Made by a program: the position numbers and the translations under genes. The notes below the pieces were generated by a model that did not search any database, was not told where the DNA came from, and saw only the letters and a list, made by a program, of their open reading frames with translations. Below, piece after piece: positions 52,143 to 60,812 of a stretch of DNA of 61,148 nt. Origin of the DNA: Pseudomonadota bacterium (GTDB taxonomy: Bacteria; Pseudomonadota; Gammaproteobacteria; Steroidobacterales; Steroidobacteraceae); contig JAEYUC010000001.1 in assembly GCA_023433705.1 (NCBI GenBank), positions 1 through 61,148 of the forward strand, given 5' to 3'. Position 1 is the first letter of the stretch, and every line of letters starts with the position of its first letter.

Positions 52143-52577
52143 CTAACTAGTGAACGTGACCTTCACGGATTCGGCGGAATACTTCGCCGGCCCGTGGTAC
52201 ACGACCTCGATGTTGTTGCCGTCCGGATCGAGCGCGAACGCGGCGTAATAACCAGGATGATAGGGGCGTTCCCCGGGTGCGCCGTTGTCGCGGCCGCCGG
52301 CGGCCAGCGCCTCCACGTGGAAACGCTCCACGGCGGCGCGGTCCTTGCCCTGGAATGCCAGGTGCACGCGGCCGGTGAGCTCGCCCAGCGCCGCCTCGCT
52401 CTGCGCGGTGGATATGAACAATTCGTCCGCCCAGATGTGATCGTCCGCTTCGCCGCCGAGCGGAATGCCGAGAACTCCGAACACCGCGCGATAGAAGCGT
52501 TTGCTCGCGGCGATGTCCTTCACGACGAGTTGTACGTGGTCGATCAATCGGCCGCGATGCAGTTCATTCGTTTCCAT
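52143..52577 (-). CDS. VOC-family (glyoxalase/dioxygenase fold) protein
   Basis: A 144-residue vicinal-oxygen-chelate protein with the paired beta-alpha-beta-beta-beta modules: LIDHVQLVVKDIAASKRFYR at the N-terminus and GYYAAFALDPDGNNIEVVYH at the C-terminus, the latter with the metal-ligand glutamate. ATG 52577 has GGAGG four bases upstream; the longer frame adds eight residues. Substrate unknown. Confidence 0.88.
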   Translation of the reverse strand: METNELHRGRLIDHVQLVVKDIAASKRFYRAVFGVLGIPLGGEADDHIWADELFISTAQSEAALGELTGRVHLAFQGKDRAAVERFHVEALAAGGRDNGAPGERPYHPGYYAAFALDPDGNNIEVVYHGPAKYSAESVKVTFTS

Positions 52578-52682
52578 GGTGCCTCCGGGTGTTGCGGGCA
52601 AACTAACACCGTGCCCCGGCTCATGACGTCAGAATCCATGACGTCGACTTAATGAAATCGAATCCGATCCGGCGTTGTTTGC

Positions 52683-53501
52683 CTACGCGTAGAACAGCGG
52701 ACCGTCGCCGCGCAGCCGGAACCACTTGGTGATGATGACCTTCCGCCCGCGCGTCACGGTTTCGCCGCAGTGCATCGAGGCTGGATTGGGCGAGCCGTCC
52801 TCGTTGAGGTTGTTCCAGAACAGGGCCATGCCGGTCTTCGCCCTGATCGCGCAGTCGAACTTCGTGAAACGAGTCGCGCCGCCTTCGAAGGAGTCGTTCA
52901 GATAGACCATGAAGGTCCAGGTGCGATTGCCGCGCACGCTGCAGGCGCTGCGATGTTCGTCGCTGCCCACGCCGAAGAAATCGAAATGCGGCTTGAAGAG
53001 GCCGCCGACGTCGTAGCGCTGCGCCTGGATACCCTCGGAGTACTCGGCCCGGATGCCGAGCGTCCGGCAGATCTTCTCGTCGAGCTGCGTCGCGATGGGG
53101 CTCCGCAGAAAACACAGGTGCGCCGTCTGGCTGATGCGGAATTCGGCATCTCCCGCATCGTGCGAGACCTTCGACGGCCGCAGGTGATTTTCCACGAGCT
53201 CGATGAGCCGCTCGCATTCGCGGGGGTCGAGGAATCCCTCCAGCGTGTAGAGATCGAGGTGCGGCGCGCCGATGTTGCGCAGGTTCGCGGGCGGATTCCG
53301 CAACAGCGGCGGCGGAGGCAACTTGCCGGATTGCAGGGCGCTGCCACGAGGTGTCGCCATGTCGAGCGCCACGCGGATAACTTCATAGCCATATCCGAGC
53401 TGGCGCGCCTCCGCGACCGTCTCGTACATGTTGCTCGCCTGTCGAATTCGCTCGCGCAGCAGGTCGACCAGCCGTTCGTCGAGCGGTTTCCCCGTATTCA
53501 T
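52683..53501 (-). CDS. 2OG-Fe(II) dioxygenase, prolyl-4-hydroxylase type (paralogue 1)
   Basis: A 272-residue oxygenase. A helical N-terminal domain (1-65) precedes the double-stranded beta-helix core. Iron ligands are His172 and Asp174 (KPHFDFF) and His244 (MHCGE); Lys254 would bind 2-oxoglutarate. Other prolyl-hydroxylase features are IQAQRYDVG, GNRTWTFMVYLN and GGATRFT. It should hydroxylate a peptide or small molecule. It diverges from the amidohydrolase gene. A close paralogue of equal length is at 56596-57414. Confidence 0.87.
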   Translation of the reverse strand: MNTGKPLDERLVDLLRERIRQASNMYETVAEARQLGYGYEVIRVALDMATPRGSALQSGKLPPPPLLRNPPANLRNIGAPHLDLYTLEGFLDPRECERLIELVENHLRPSKVSHDAGDAEFRISQTAHLCFLRSPIATQLDEKICRTLGIRAEYSEGIQAQRYDVGGLFKPHFDFFGVGSDEHRSACSVRGNRTWTFMVYLNDSFEGGATRFTKFDCAIRAKTGMALFWNNLNEDGSPNPASMHCGETVTRGRKVIITKWFRLRGDGPLFYA

Positions 53502-53572
53502 GTGCGGCGCATTTTGCCATCGCCACCGCACATGTCGCAGACTCGCCCTTCAACTTCGCAGGAGGCCGAGCC

Positions 53573-55057
53573 ATGACCCTCGTACCCCCATTGCCCGATC
53601 TCGATCCGGACGGCCGGAAGCTTCCGGTCAAACTCGACAGCACGTCGAACGGCGAATTCGCGCCGGTGCCCCTGGACGAGTCCCATCGCCATGCGAACCA
53701 CCTCGCGCGCGAATGGGCCAGCGAGCTGGCCCACAAGCTCGGCCAGAGCCGGCGTGCGTTCCTCACCACACTGAGCGGTGCGGCGTCGACCTTGCTGGCG
53801 TTCAACGCCGCCCACGCGCGCGCCGGTCGCAACGGCGGATTCTTCGAGATCTCGAACGAAGCGAAGACGGATGCGGCGCTCGCCGCCGCGGAGCTCGGCA
53901 AGCGCGAATTCATCTTCGACGTGCAGGGACACTTCGTGAATCCCACGGGTGCATGGACGAAGCGCCTGCCGCCCGGCGCGAAGCCGCTGCAATTCCCGTC
54001 CACGCAGTGCGATCTGGCGAAGGGCCCGGGCGAACGCGCCTACCTCGACTGCATCGGTCCCGACCAGTTCGTGAAGGACGTGTTCCTCGACTCGGACACG
54101 GATCTCATGGTGCTGAGCTTCGTGCCATCCACGCGCGAGGACGAGCCGCTGACGATCGAGGAGGCCACGGCCACGCGCGACATCGTCGAGAAGCTCGAGG
54201 GTTCGCAGCGCCTGATGCTGCACGGCCGGGTCAATCCGAATCAGAAGGGCGATGTCGAGGACATGGAGCGGCTCAAGGAATTCGGTATCGTCGCGTACAA
54301 GACGTACACGCAATGGGGCCCGGACGGCGCCGGATTCTGGATGACCGACGACGTCGGCGTGGCCTTCGTCGAGAAGGCGCGCAAGCTCGGCGTGCGCAAC
54401 ATCTGCATCCACAAGGGGCTCGACTTCGGTCCGAAGAGTTACGAGCACTCGACCTGCCGCGACATCGGCCCGATCGCGAAGCAGTTCCCGGACATGAACT
54501 TCCTGATCTATCACTCGGGTTTCGTGACCTCGAAACCCGAAGGCCCGTACGATCCGAAGCGCACCGACGGCATCGACGCGCTCGTCACCTCGCTGCTGGG
54601 CAGCGGGATCAAACCGAACTCGAACGTGTACGCGGAGCTCGGTTCCACCTGGCGCTTCCTGTCGATGCGCGATCCGGATTCCGCGGCGCACGCGATGGGC
54701 AAACTATTCAAGTACGCCGGCGAGGACAACGTGTTGTGGGGGACGGACTCGATCTGGTACGGCTCGCCGCAGGACCAGATCCAGGCTTTCCGCACGTTCC
54801 AGATCTCGGAAGGTTTGCGCGAGAAGTTCGGTTATCCGACGATCACGCCCGCGCTGCGCGCGAAGGTGTTCGGCCTCAACGCCACGAAGCCGTACAATCT
54901 CGCGGCCGACGAGCTGAAGAAGTTCATCCAGCGCGACAAGGTGGCGCAATCCCGCCTGGAGTATGCCGAGCGGCCGAATCCGTCGTTCGCGACGCATGGT
55001 CCGCGCACGCGCCGCGAATTCCTCAATCTGCGTGCCTGGCACGCCGGAGAGCCCTGA
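53573..55057 (+). CDS. Amidohydrolase-family metal-dependent hydrolase with internal Tat signal
   Basis: A 494-residue TIM-barrel hydrolase of the amidohydrolase 2 type: FIFDVQGHFVNP at the barrel start, MLHGRVNPNQ, the histidine in LIYHSGFV and the late aspartate in NVLWGTDSIWYG. Residues 59-64 (SRRAFL) followed by a hydrophobic stretch ending HARAG form a twin-arginine signal that lies about 58 residues inside the protein, unlike a normal Tat peptide. ATG 53573 is the start, preceded by GGAGG. Substrate unknown. Confidence 0.82.
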   Translation: MTLVPPLPDLDPDGRKLPVKLDSTSNGEFAPVPLDESHRHANHLAREWASELAHKLGQSRRAFLTTLSGAASTLLAFNAAHARAGRNGGFFEISNEAKTDAALAAAELGKREFIFDVQGHFVNPTGAWTKRLPPGAKPLQFPSTQCDLAKGPGERAYLDCIGPDQFVKDVFLDSDTDLMVLSFVPSTREDEPLTIEEATATRDIVEKLEGSQRLMLHGRVNPNQKGDVEDMERLKEFGIVAYKTYTQWGPDGAGFWMTDDVGVAFVEKARKLGVRNICIHKGLDFGPKSYEHSTCRDIGPIAKQFPDMNFLIYHSGFVTSKPEGPYDPKRTDGIDALVTSLLGSGIKPNSNVYAELGSTWRFLSMRDPDSAAHAMGKLFKYAGEDNVLWGTDSIWYGSPQDQIQAFRTFQISEGLREKFGYPTITPALRAKVFGLNATKPYNLAADELKKFIQRDKVAQSRLEYAERPNPSFATHGPRTRREFLNLRAWHAGEP

Positions 55058-55061
55058 GGTC

Positions 55062-55805
55062 ATGATGAAACCGTCCATGTCGAAATCGATTCGTTTCAAT
55101 CGCAGCCTCGTGCTGCTCACGGTGATCGGGCTGACTGCCGCGGTGCTGGTCTCCTGCGGCAAACGCGACGCCGAAGAATCCGCACCGGCTCCCGCGAGCG
55201 CGGCGCCTGCGCCGGCAGCCCAGCAACCCGCGGAGCCGGAGCTCACGGCGGAGCAGGTCGCACGGCTCGTGCGGCCGCATTCGCCCATCGTGGGTCCGCC
55301 CGATGCCCCGGTGACGCTGGTCGAGTTCCTCGATCCCGCGTGCGAGGGCTGCCGCGCGTTCGCGCCGGTGGTGCAGCAGATCCTGTTCAGTCATCCCGAG
55401 GACGTGCGCCTCGTGGTGCGCTTCGCGGCTTTTCACAAGGGTTCCGACGAGGCGATCCGCCTGATCGAAGCCGCGCGCAAGCAGGGCAAGTTCGAGGAAG
55501 TGTTGTCCGCGCTGTTCGATCGCCAGGAGGAATGGGCGTCGCATCACGCGCCCAACATCGAAGTGGCGTGGAGGATCGCCGCCGACGCCGGCATCGACGT
55601 CGCGCGCGCGCGCCGCGACGCACGCAGTGCGGCGGTCGACGAGCTGCTGCGCATGGAAGAAGAGGACATCATCGCGCTGCAGATCGGGCGCACGCCGACG
55701 TTTTTCGTGAACGGCCGTCAGCCGACCACCTTCGGTCCGCGGCCGCTCATGGAAATGGTCGCAGCCGAGGTCGAGAAATCGAAGGCCACGCCGGCGGCTA
55801 ACTAG
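55062..55805 (+). CDS. DsbA/DsbG-like thioredoxin-fold lipoprotein
   Basis: A 247-residue lipoprotein (Cys32 in VLVSCGK) with a Pro/Ala/Glu linker and a thioredoxin fold. The redox motif CEGC is at 94-97 (FLDPACEGCRAF), and GRTPTFFVNGR is the cis-proline loop. It may be a periplasmic oxidoreductase serving the neighbouring enzymes. It follows the amidohydrolase gene by four bases, so the two are likely cotranscribed. Its TAG stop and the stop of the convergent LOG gene share the CTAACTAG sequence. Confidence 0.85.
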   Translation: MMKPSMSKSIRFNRSLVLLTVIGLTAAVLVSCGKRDAEESAPAPASAAPAPAAQQPAEPELTAEQVARLVRPHSPIVGPPDAPVTLVEFLDPACEGCRAFAPVVQQILFSHPEDVRLVVRFAAFHKGSDEAIRLIEAARKQGKFEEVLSALFDRQEEWASHHAPNIEVAWRIAADAGIDVARARRDARSAAVDELLRMEEEDIIALQIGRTPTFFVNGRQPTTFGPRPLMEMVAAEVEKSKATPAAN

Positions 55806-56586
55806 TCTCCTGCTCCGACGTGAGCTCGATGCTCTCGTTGGGCTTGAGGCCGCGCGCGAGCAGCTCGCTCCAGATCTGTTCGGCATCCTCCGCGTAGCCG
55901 AACAGGTCCAGGTCGGCCCGGTCGATCATGCCGTGTTCGATCAGGCTCTCGAAGTTCACGACCGAGTTCCAGTACGCGCGGTCGAACAGCACGATCGGGA
56001 TGCGCGGCGCCTTGTCGGTCTGGCGCAGCGTCAGTATTTCGAACAACTCGTCGAAGGTCCCGAATCCGCCCGGAAACACCACCAGTGCGTTGGCGCGCAT
56101 CGCCAGGTGCATCTTGCGCATCGCGAAGTAGTGGAAGCGGAATGTGAGCGCAGGCGTCGAATAGACGTTCGGTAGCTGCTCGTGGGGCAGCGTGATGTTC
56201 AAACCCACGTTCGGCGCTCCGGCTTCCGATGCGCCGCGATTCGCGGCTTCCATGATGCCGGGACCGCCGCCGGTCGCGATGACGTTGTCGAGCGCCACGC
56301 CGTTATTCCTCAGCGCTCCGCCGCGCTCGGAGGCGATGCGCCCGAAGCGGCGCGCCTGCGCGTACCAGAACGGTTGTCGTCCCGGCCCGTCTGCGCGAAT
56401 CCGCGCGCCGCCGAAGACGACGATGGTCGAGCGGACGCCCTCGGCCCGCAACGCCTCGTCCGACTTGGCGAACTCGAGCAGGAAGCGTACGCCGCGCATG
56501 GAGTCTCCGAGAAGGAAATCCTGGTCGAGCGCGGCCAGGCGATAGGACGGCGACTGCGTTTGCGCCGAATGGTCAGCTTCGTTCAC
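55798..56586 (-). CDS. LOG-family (TIGR00730) nucleotide phosphoribohydrolase-like protein
   Basis: A 262-residue protein of the LOG/lysine-decarboxylase-like family. The signature PGGFGTFDELFEI and GGGPGIMEAANRG (nucleotide-binding loops) are intact. Characterised relatives hydrolyse nucleoside 5'-monophosphates such as cytokinin ribotides or AMP; which applies here is not clear. It lies ten bases beyond the 2OG oxygenase paralogue 2 on the same strand and may share its transcript. Confidence 0.88.
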   Translation of the reverse strand: MNEADHSAQTQSPSYRLAALDQDFLLGDSMRGVRFLLEFAKSDEALRAEGVRSTIVVFGGARIRADGPGRQPFWYAQARRFGRIASERGGALRNNGVALDNVIATGGGPGIMEAANRGASEAGAPNVGLNITLPHEQLPNVYSTPALTFRFHYFAMRKMHLAMRANALVVFPGGFGTFDELFEILTLRQTDKAPRIPIVLFDRAYWNSVVNFESLIEHGMIDRADLDLFGYAEDAEQIWSELLARGLKPNESIELTSEQETS

Positions 56587-56595
56587 GAACTACCT

Positions 56596-57414
56596 CTACA
56601 TGTACGCCGGGCCATCGCCGTGAACGCGGAACCACTTGGTGATGATGCACTTGTGGCCGCGGATCACGGGTTCGCCGCAATGCTTGGTGGCGATGTTAGG
56701 CGATCCGTCCGGGTGCAGGTTGTTCCACAGCAGCGCCATGCCGAGCTTCGGCGCGACCGCAAGATCGATTTCCGTGAAACGGGTCGCACCGCCTTCCATG
56801 CCTTCGTTCAGGTAAACCATGAACGTCCAGGTGCGATTGCCGCGGATTCCGGCGAAACGCAGGTACTCGCGGCTACCGGGTTCGAAGCAGTCCCAGTGCG
56901 GCTTGAACTGCTGGCCGACGTCGTAGCGTTGCGCCTGGATGCCTTCGCCATAGGAGACGTTGATGCCGAGCGTGCGCGAAATCTTGTCGTCGACCTGCGC
57001 GACGAGAGGATCTGACAGGTGCGACAGCGAACACGTGCGGCTGGTGCGAAAGTCCTTCTCGACCTTGTAGTGGGCGAGCGGCGAGGGGCCGAGATTCCGA
57101 TCGGAAAGTTCGATGACCCGCGCGCATTCTTCCGCGTCCATGAAATCGTCGAGCGTGTAGATCTCGACCAGCGGATTCTCGAGCCGCCGCAGGTTGGGGG
57201 GATTCCGCCGGATCAGCGGCGGCGGCCGCAGCTCGCCGCCTTCGAACGCGTCGTCACGCGGCCGGATGATCTCCAGCGAGTGAGCAATGGCCCTGTCGGA
57301 ATAACCCGCCTCGCGCAACGTGCGATGCAGCGCGGCGAAATCCGCGCTGATCTGCACGTTCGTGCGCAGCCATTGGGTCCAGCGTTCGTCGAGCTGTTCT
57401 GACGGGGCGTTCAC
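56596..57414 (-). CDS. 2OG-Fe(II) dioxygenase, prolyl-4-hydroxylase type (paralogue 2)
   Basis: A 272-residue oxygenase closely related to the one at 52683-53501, with the same helical N-terminal domain (GYSDRAIAHSLEIIRPR). Iron ligands are His173, Asp175 (KPHWDCF) and His245 (KHCGE), and Lys255 for 2-oxoglutarate. GTG 57414 is chosen because it equals the paralogue length; the frame upstream to 57489 runs through the terminator of the receptor gene. It precedes the LOG gene on the same strand and follows the TonB receptor. Confidence 0.88.
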   Translation of the reverse strand: MNAPSEQLDERWTQWLRTNVQISADFAALHRTLREAGYSDRAIAHSLEIIRPRDDAFEGGELRPPPLIRRNPPNLRRLENPLVEIYTLDDFMDAEECARVIELSDRNLGPSPLAHYKVEKDFRTSRTCSLSHLSDPLVAQVDDKISRTLGINVSYGEGIQAQRYDVGQQFKPHWDCFEPGSREYLRFAGIRGNRTWTFMVYLNEGMEGGATRFTEIDLAVAPKLGMALLWNNLHPDGSPNIATKHCGEPVIRGHKCIITKWFRVHGDGPAYM

Positions 57415-57450
57415 GACGCCCGTGTACCACGGTCCGCGGGGAGGGCGGAA

Positions 57451-57483
57451 GAAAAAAACGCGCGCCGGTTTCCCGGCGCGCGT
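57451..57483 (-). terminator. Intrinsic terminator of the TonB receptor gene
   Basis: On the minus strand a perfect 11-bp stem (ACGCGCGCCGG/CCGGCGCGCGT) with a GAAA loop is followed by TTTTTTCTTCC, 28 bases past the receptor stop. The best-formed intrinsic terminator of the window. Confidence 0.92.
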
Positions 57484-57510
57484 CATCAAGGCACTACCCG
57501 ATGCGTGCGC

Positions 57511-60500
57511 TCAGTTCTTGTAGGTCAATCCGATGAAGTAACGGCGTCCCGGCCAGCCGAGCTCCGACAGTCGGATGTCGGCGCCCGCCGTCGAGATCAT
57601 CGCCTGGTCGGTCAGGTTCTTGCCTTCGACGAACACGGACATGCGGTCGTCGAGGAAGCGGTACTGGAAGCGGGCGTCGAGATAATCCTCGCCCTTGCGG
57701 AACACGGGGTTGCCGCTGCGATCCGCCGCCGAGGCGAGCCAGTCGGTACGCGAGTTCCAGGCCACGCGCGCATTGATCGGGCCGCGGTCGTAGTACAACT
57801 CGATGTTGTACGTGTGCTCGGAGAGACCCGGGAAGGGCAGCGCCGAACCGTCGAGCTGGCTGTAGAGACCCACGTCCTTCGCCTCGCTGTACGTGTAATT
57901 GACCACGCCACCGAAGCCCGCGGCCCAGCCCGGCAGGAACGTGAAGGGCGCCTGCATCGACGCCTCGAGGCCCTGCGTCTTCGCACCGTCGCCGTTGATC
58001 GGCTGCGTCACGTCGAACAACACGCCGTCGCCGAACAGGTCCACGTTGCGCACCAGCGTGCGCGCGAGCACGAACGTCTCGACGTCCTTGTAGAAGCCCC
58101 CGAGGCGCACTTCGATTTCATCCGTGGGATACCACGCGAACTCGAGGTCGTACGACTTGGCGCGGTACGGCTTCAGCGCGGGATTGCCCGCGGTGCAGTC
58201 GTCCGCGTCCGTGTCGCCGTCGAATCCGGGGCGCAGGTCGAACAGGCAGTTCGCCGCCGGCGCGAGGTCCGTGATCGGCGGGCGGGCCATGAGCTCGGCG
58301 AAGCCGAGCCGCACGTTGAAGGGCTGGGCGCCTTCGCCGCCGAATCCGATCAGCAGGTTCGCGCTCGGCAACGTGTCCGTATAGTCGCGATCGATCGCGA
58401 CGTACGTGTTGCCGACGGTGACGTCGGTGAACGTCGTCTCGCCGGTGGGGCGGCGCTCGCGGCGCGTGAGCACGCCCGCGGCGCTGGTCTCGGTCTTCAC
58501 GTAGCGCACGCCGACGTTGCCGCGCAGGCTGACGGCCCCGAACTCGTGTTCGAAGTTCAGCTTGAAGTACTGGGCCAGCGTTTCTTCCGTGATCTCGTGC
58601 GCGGGAATCTGGTCGTACAACACGCCGTTGACCATGATTTCGCGCAGGCCTTCGTGCGAGAAGTTCGAGGTATCCATCATGGTCGCGAGATCCGCGAACA
58701 CGGGCACGCGCCAGTTGCCGGGCAGGTCGGGAATGCCACCGTAGCCGTCGTAGAATGTGCCGGGGCTGCGCGCCGAATTGGCCAGCGCCTGGCGAAACGT
58801 CTCGGTGTTCCACGTGTACGTGATGTGCTGGGCGTTGATGCCCGTGCCGGGCGTCGTGACGTTGGCCTGCGTGCCATTCACGAGGTTCGCGGTCAGGTTG
58901 ATGTTCTTGCTCGGCACGTTGACGCCCGTCGCGGCGTCGAGATAGCCGCCGCCGGCGTACTGCAGCGACCGGGTGTCGCGCATCTGGATGCCGGCTTCGA
59001 ACTTCGTCAGGACGGGCCACTCGGTCTTGAAGTCGAAGTCCGCCTGGGCGAGATCCTCGGTCAGGTCGTTCTCGGCGGGGCGGTACTGCAACTGCATCGT
59101 CGTGTAGACGTTGTCATCTTCCATCGAGAAACCGTCGGGAAAGAGGAAGCGCGGAATGCCCTCGTTGTCGAGCTCGACGCGCAGCCCCGGCACGTTTGCC
59201 GTGAAGTTGGCGGAATTGGTTTCGTCGTAACGTTCGCTCTCGGTCTTGCCCCAGCGCAAGCGCGCCTCGAGCCGCTCGCCGATGTAGTTGTAGCCGGCGC
59301 CGAGGTAGTCGGTCGTGTTGCGCAGGTCGAAGCCGCGCGAGCTGGTGCCGAACGCGAGCGCGGCGCCCGCGGCATTGTTCGCGACGGTGTAGGCGGTGAC
59401 GTTGTGACCCGCGTCGACGGTCACGACCGAATTCGCGGCCAGCGAGTCGTAGACGTTGTTGGTCACCGTCGACACGCGGTTCACGGCCGTGAAGTCGGTG
59501 CCGTAGTTGTGGTCGTTGAGGAACTGCTTGCGCTCGGTGCGCGTCGCCTCGACGAAGAAGTCGTTTTCCTCGTTGATGCGCACCTGGCCGGTGAGCTGCG
59601 CGGACAGGCGCTTGTCCTCGCGGTACCAGATGCCGTAGCGCGCGATTCGCGGGCTGTAGTCCCACCATTGCTGGCGGCACAGGTCGCGGTCGGCCTGTAC
59701 GGTGAACGCGCTGACGCAATCCGCCTCGGTAGCCTGGGAGGCAAAGCGCGAATCGAGGCTCTCGATGGTCTTTTCCGGGGACTCGTCCCAATCGCCGAGC
59801 CGCACCCATTCGGTGTTGCGCAGGTAGTCCTGGCGAGTGATGACCTCGTCGTAGGTGACGTTCGCGAGGATGCCGACGCGATCGTCGAAGAACTTCGTGC
59901 CGGTGGTGATGTTCGCGCGCGGCGTCCAGCCGCCCTGAGTCGTGAGCTGTTGCCCGGAGAACGCGGCCGAGAAGAGGGGGCGTTCGAGCTCGAGCGGCTT
60001 GCGCAGCTCGACCTGCACCGTGCCGCCGATGCCGCCTTCGGTCATGTCGGCGGTGGAGCCCTTGACCACGTCGATCGACTTCACGAGCTCGGAGGCAAGC
60101 TCGCGCAGGTCCGAACCGCGCTGGCTGGCGCCGTTCGCGGTGAGCACGCTCATGCCGTTGATCTCGACGCGGTTCAGGTCCGGCGCCACGCCGCGGATCG
60201 AGACCTGCACGCCTTCGCCGAAGTCGCGCGAGAGCTGCACGCCGGTGACGCGCGAGAGCGCCTCGGCGACGTTTTTGTCCGGGAACTGGGCGATGTCTTC
60301 GGCGACGATCGAATCGGACACGGTGTCCGCGGCGCGTTTGCGCTCCAGCGCGGACTTGAGACTGGCGCGGGTGCCGCGAACGGTGACGGTCTCGATCTCG
60401 TCCGCCGCGTTGGCGGAGGCGGCGACCGGCTTGGCTTCCTGGGCGAGAGCGCCCGATGCGACCAGTGCGGCGCTCAGACCCGTGGAAATCCCAATGAGCT

Positions 60501-60534
60501 GACCATGCTTGCGCTTGCGCGATTCAATCGGCAT
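57511..60534 (-). CDS. TonB-dependent outer-membrane receptor (Caulobacter type)
   Basis: A 1007-residue receptor. A basic start (MPIESRKRKH), signal peptide (to about 31, GALAQ), TonB-box-like DEIETVTVRGTR (45-56), a plug domain (IAQFPDKNVAEALSRVTGVQ; RVEINGMSVLT; MTEGGIGGTVQVE) and a 22-strand-type barrel ending in the aromatic GLTYKN. The length fits the TIGR01782-type receptors used for carbohydrates and other large solutes. ATG 60534 has GGAGGG six bases upstream. The gene has a TTGACA promoter and ends in a strong terminator. The ligand is unknown. Confidence 0.92.
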   Translation of the reverse strand: MPIESRKRKHGQLIGISTGLSAALVASGALAQEAKPVAASANAADEIETVTVRGTRASLKSALERKRAADTVSDSIVAEDIAQFPDKNVAEALSRVTGVQLSRDFGEGVQVSIRGVAPDLNRVEINGMSVLTANGASQRGSDLRELASELVKSIDVVKGSTADMTEGGIGGTVQVELRKPLELERPLFSAAFSGQQLTTQGGWTPRANITTGTKFFDDRVGILANVTYDEVITRQDYLRNTEWVRLGDWDESPEKTIESLDSRFASQATEADCVSAFTVQADRDLCRQQWWDYSPRIARYGIWYREDKRLSAQLTGQVRINEENDFFVEATRTERKQFLNDHNYGTDFTAVNRVSTVTNNVYDSLAANSVVTVDAGHNVTAYTVANNAAGAALAFGTSSRGFDLRNTTDYLGAGYNYIGERLEARLRWGKTESERYDETNSANFTANVPGLRVELDNEGIPRFLFPDGFSMEDDNVYTTMQLQYRPAENDLTEDLAQADFDFKTEWPVLTKFEAGIQMRDTRSLQYAGGGYLDAATGVNVPSKNINLTANLVNGTQANVTTPGTGINAQHITYTWNTETFRQALANSARSPGTFYDGYGGIPDLPGNWRVPVFADLATMMDTSNFSHEGLREIMVNGVLYDQIPAHEITEETLAQYFKLNFEHEFGAVSLRGNVGVRYVKTETSAAGVLTRRERRPTGETTFTDVTVGNTYVAIDRDYTDTLPSANLLIGFGGEGAQPFNVRLGFAELMARPPITDLAPAANCLFDLRPGFDGDTDADDCTAGNPALKPYRAKSYDLEFAWYPTDEIEVRLGGFYKDVETFVLARTLVRNVDLFGDGVLFDVTQPINGDGAKTQGLEASMQAPFTFLPGWAAGFGGVVNYTYSEAKDVGLYSQLDGSALPFPGLSEHTYNIELYYDRGPINARVAWNSRTDWLASAADRSGNPVFRKGEDYLDARFQYRFLDDRMSVFVEGKNLTDQAMISTAGADIRLSELGWPGRRYFIGLTYKN

Positions 60535-60637
60535 TTGCTGCCCTCCCCCGAGTGCAATGCGTTCTTGTCTGGACGCAGCCGGCGCCGCTGAACGCGCCAC
60601 GGCACGACTACGAATGATTGTTTTTGATCGTTTTTGG

Positions 60638-60666
60638 ATGTTCACGCGGGCTCGTGCCCGTGTCAA
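60638..60666 (-). promoter_or_regulatory. TonB receptor promoter with embedded palindrome
   Basis: TTGACA on the minus strand at 60661-60666 (perfect -35) and GAACAT at 60638-60643 (weak -10) are 17 bases apart. The spacer contains the palindrome CGGGC-N4-GCCCG (60647-60660). The weak -10 suggests activation or regulated use. Confidence 0.55.
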
Positions 60667-60675
60667 TCCTGGTTC

Positions 60676-60693
60676 CATACCATTTTCGGTATG
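60676..60693. promoter_or_regulatory. Putative operator upstream of the TonB receptor
   Basis: CATACC-N6-GGTATG, a perfect six-bp dyad ten bases upstream of the -35 hexamer, in the 278-base gap shared with the divergent EamA gene. Position fits an activator or repressor site. The gap also holds two short GATTGTTTTT/GATCGTTTTT repeats near 60616. Confidence 0.45.
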
Positions 60694-60812
60694 TTTGCTG
60701 CTCGTTCGCGAGCGGAAGTGAGCGATTTCATTAGGAAATCTGCCGTCATGTATGCAATGCCAGGCGATGTGCTGGCGGCACGGTCTCGCGGAACTCAAGA
60801 TGCGCGCCCCAC

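Noticed and set aside
57415..57489. 25-codon extension of oxygenase paralogue 2
   Set aside because: It encodes the receptor terminator hairpin, and the paralogue has exactly the 272-residue length given by GTG 57414.
57505..60591. 1028-codon open frame on the plus strand opposite the TonB receptor
   Set aside because: It is the exact antisense of a receptor with clear domains, is rich in Arg/Val/Ala and has no recognisable motif. Long antisense frames are expected in GC-rich genes.
60616..60636. Tandem GATTGTTTTT/GATCGTTTTT as a possible iteron or CRISPR-like repeat
   Set aside because: Only two imperfect 10-base units; too short for an array or origin.
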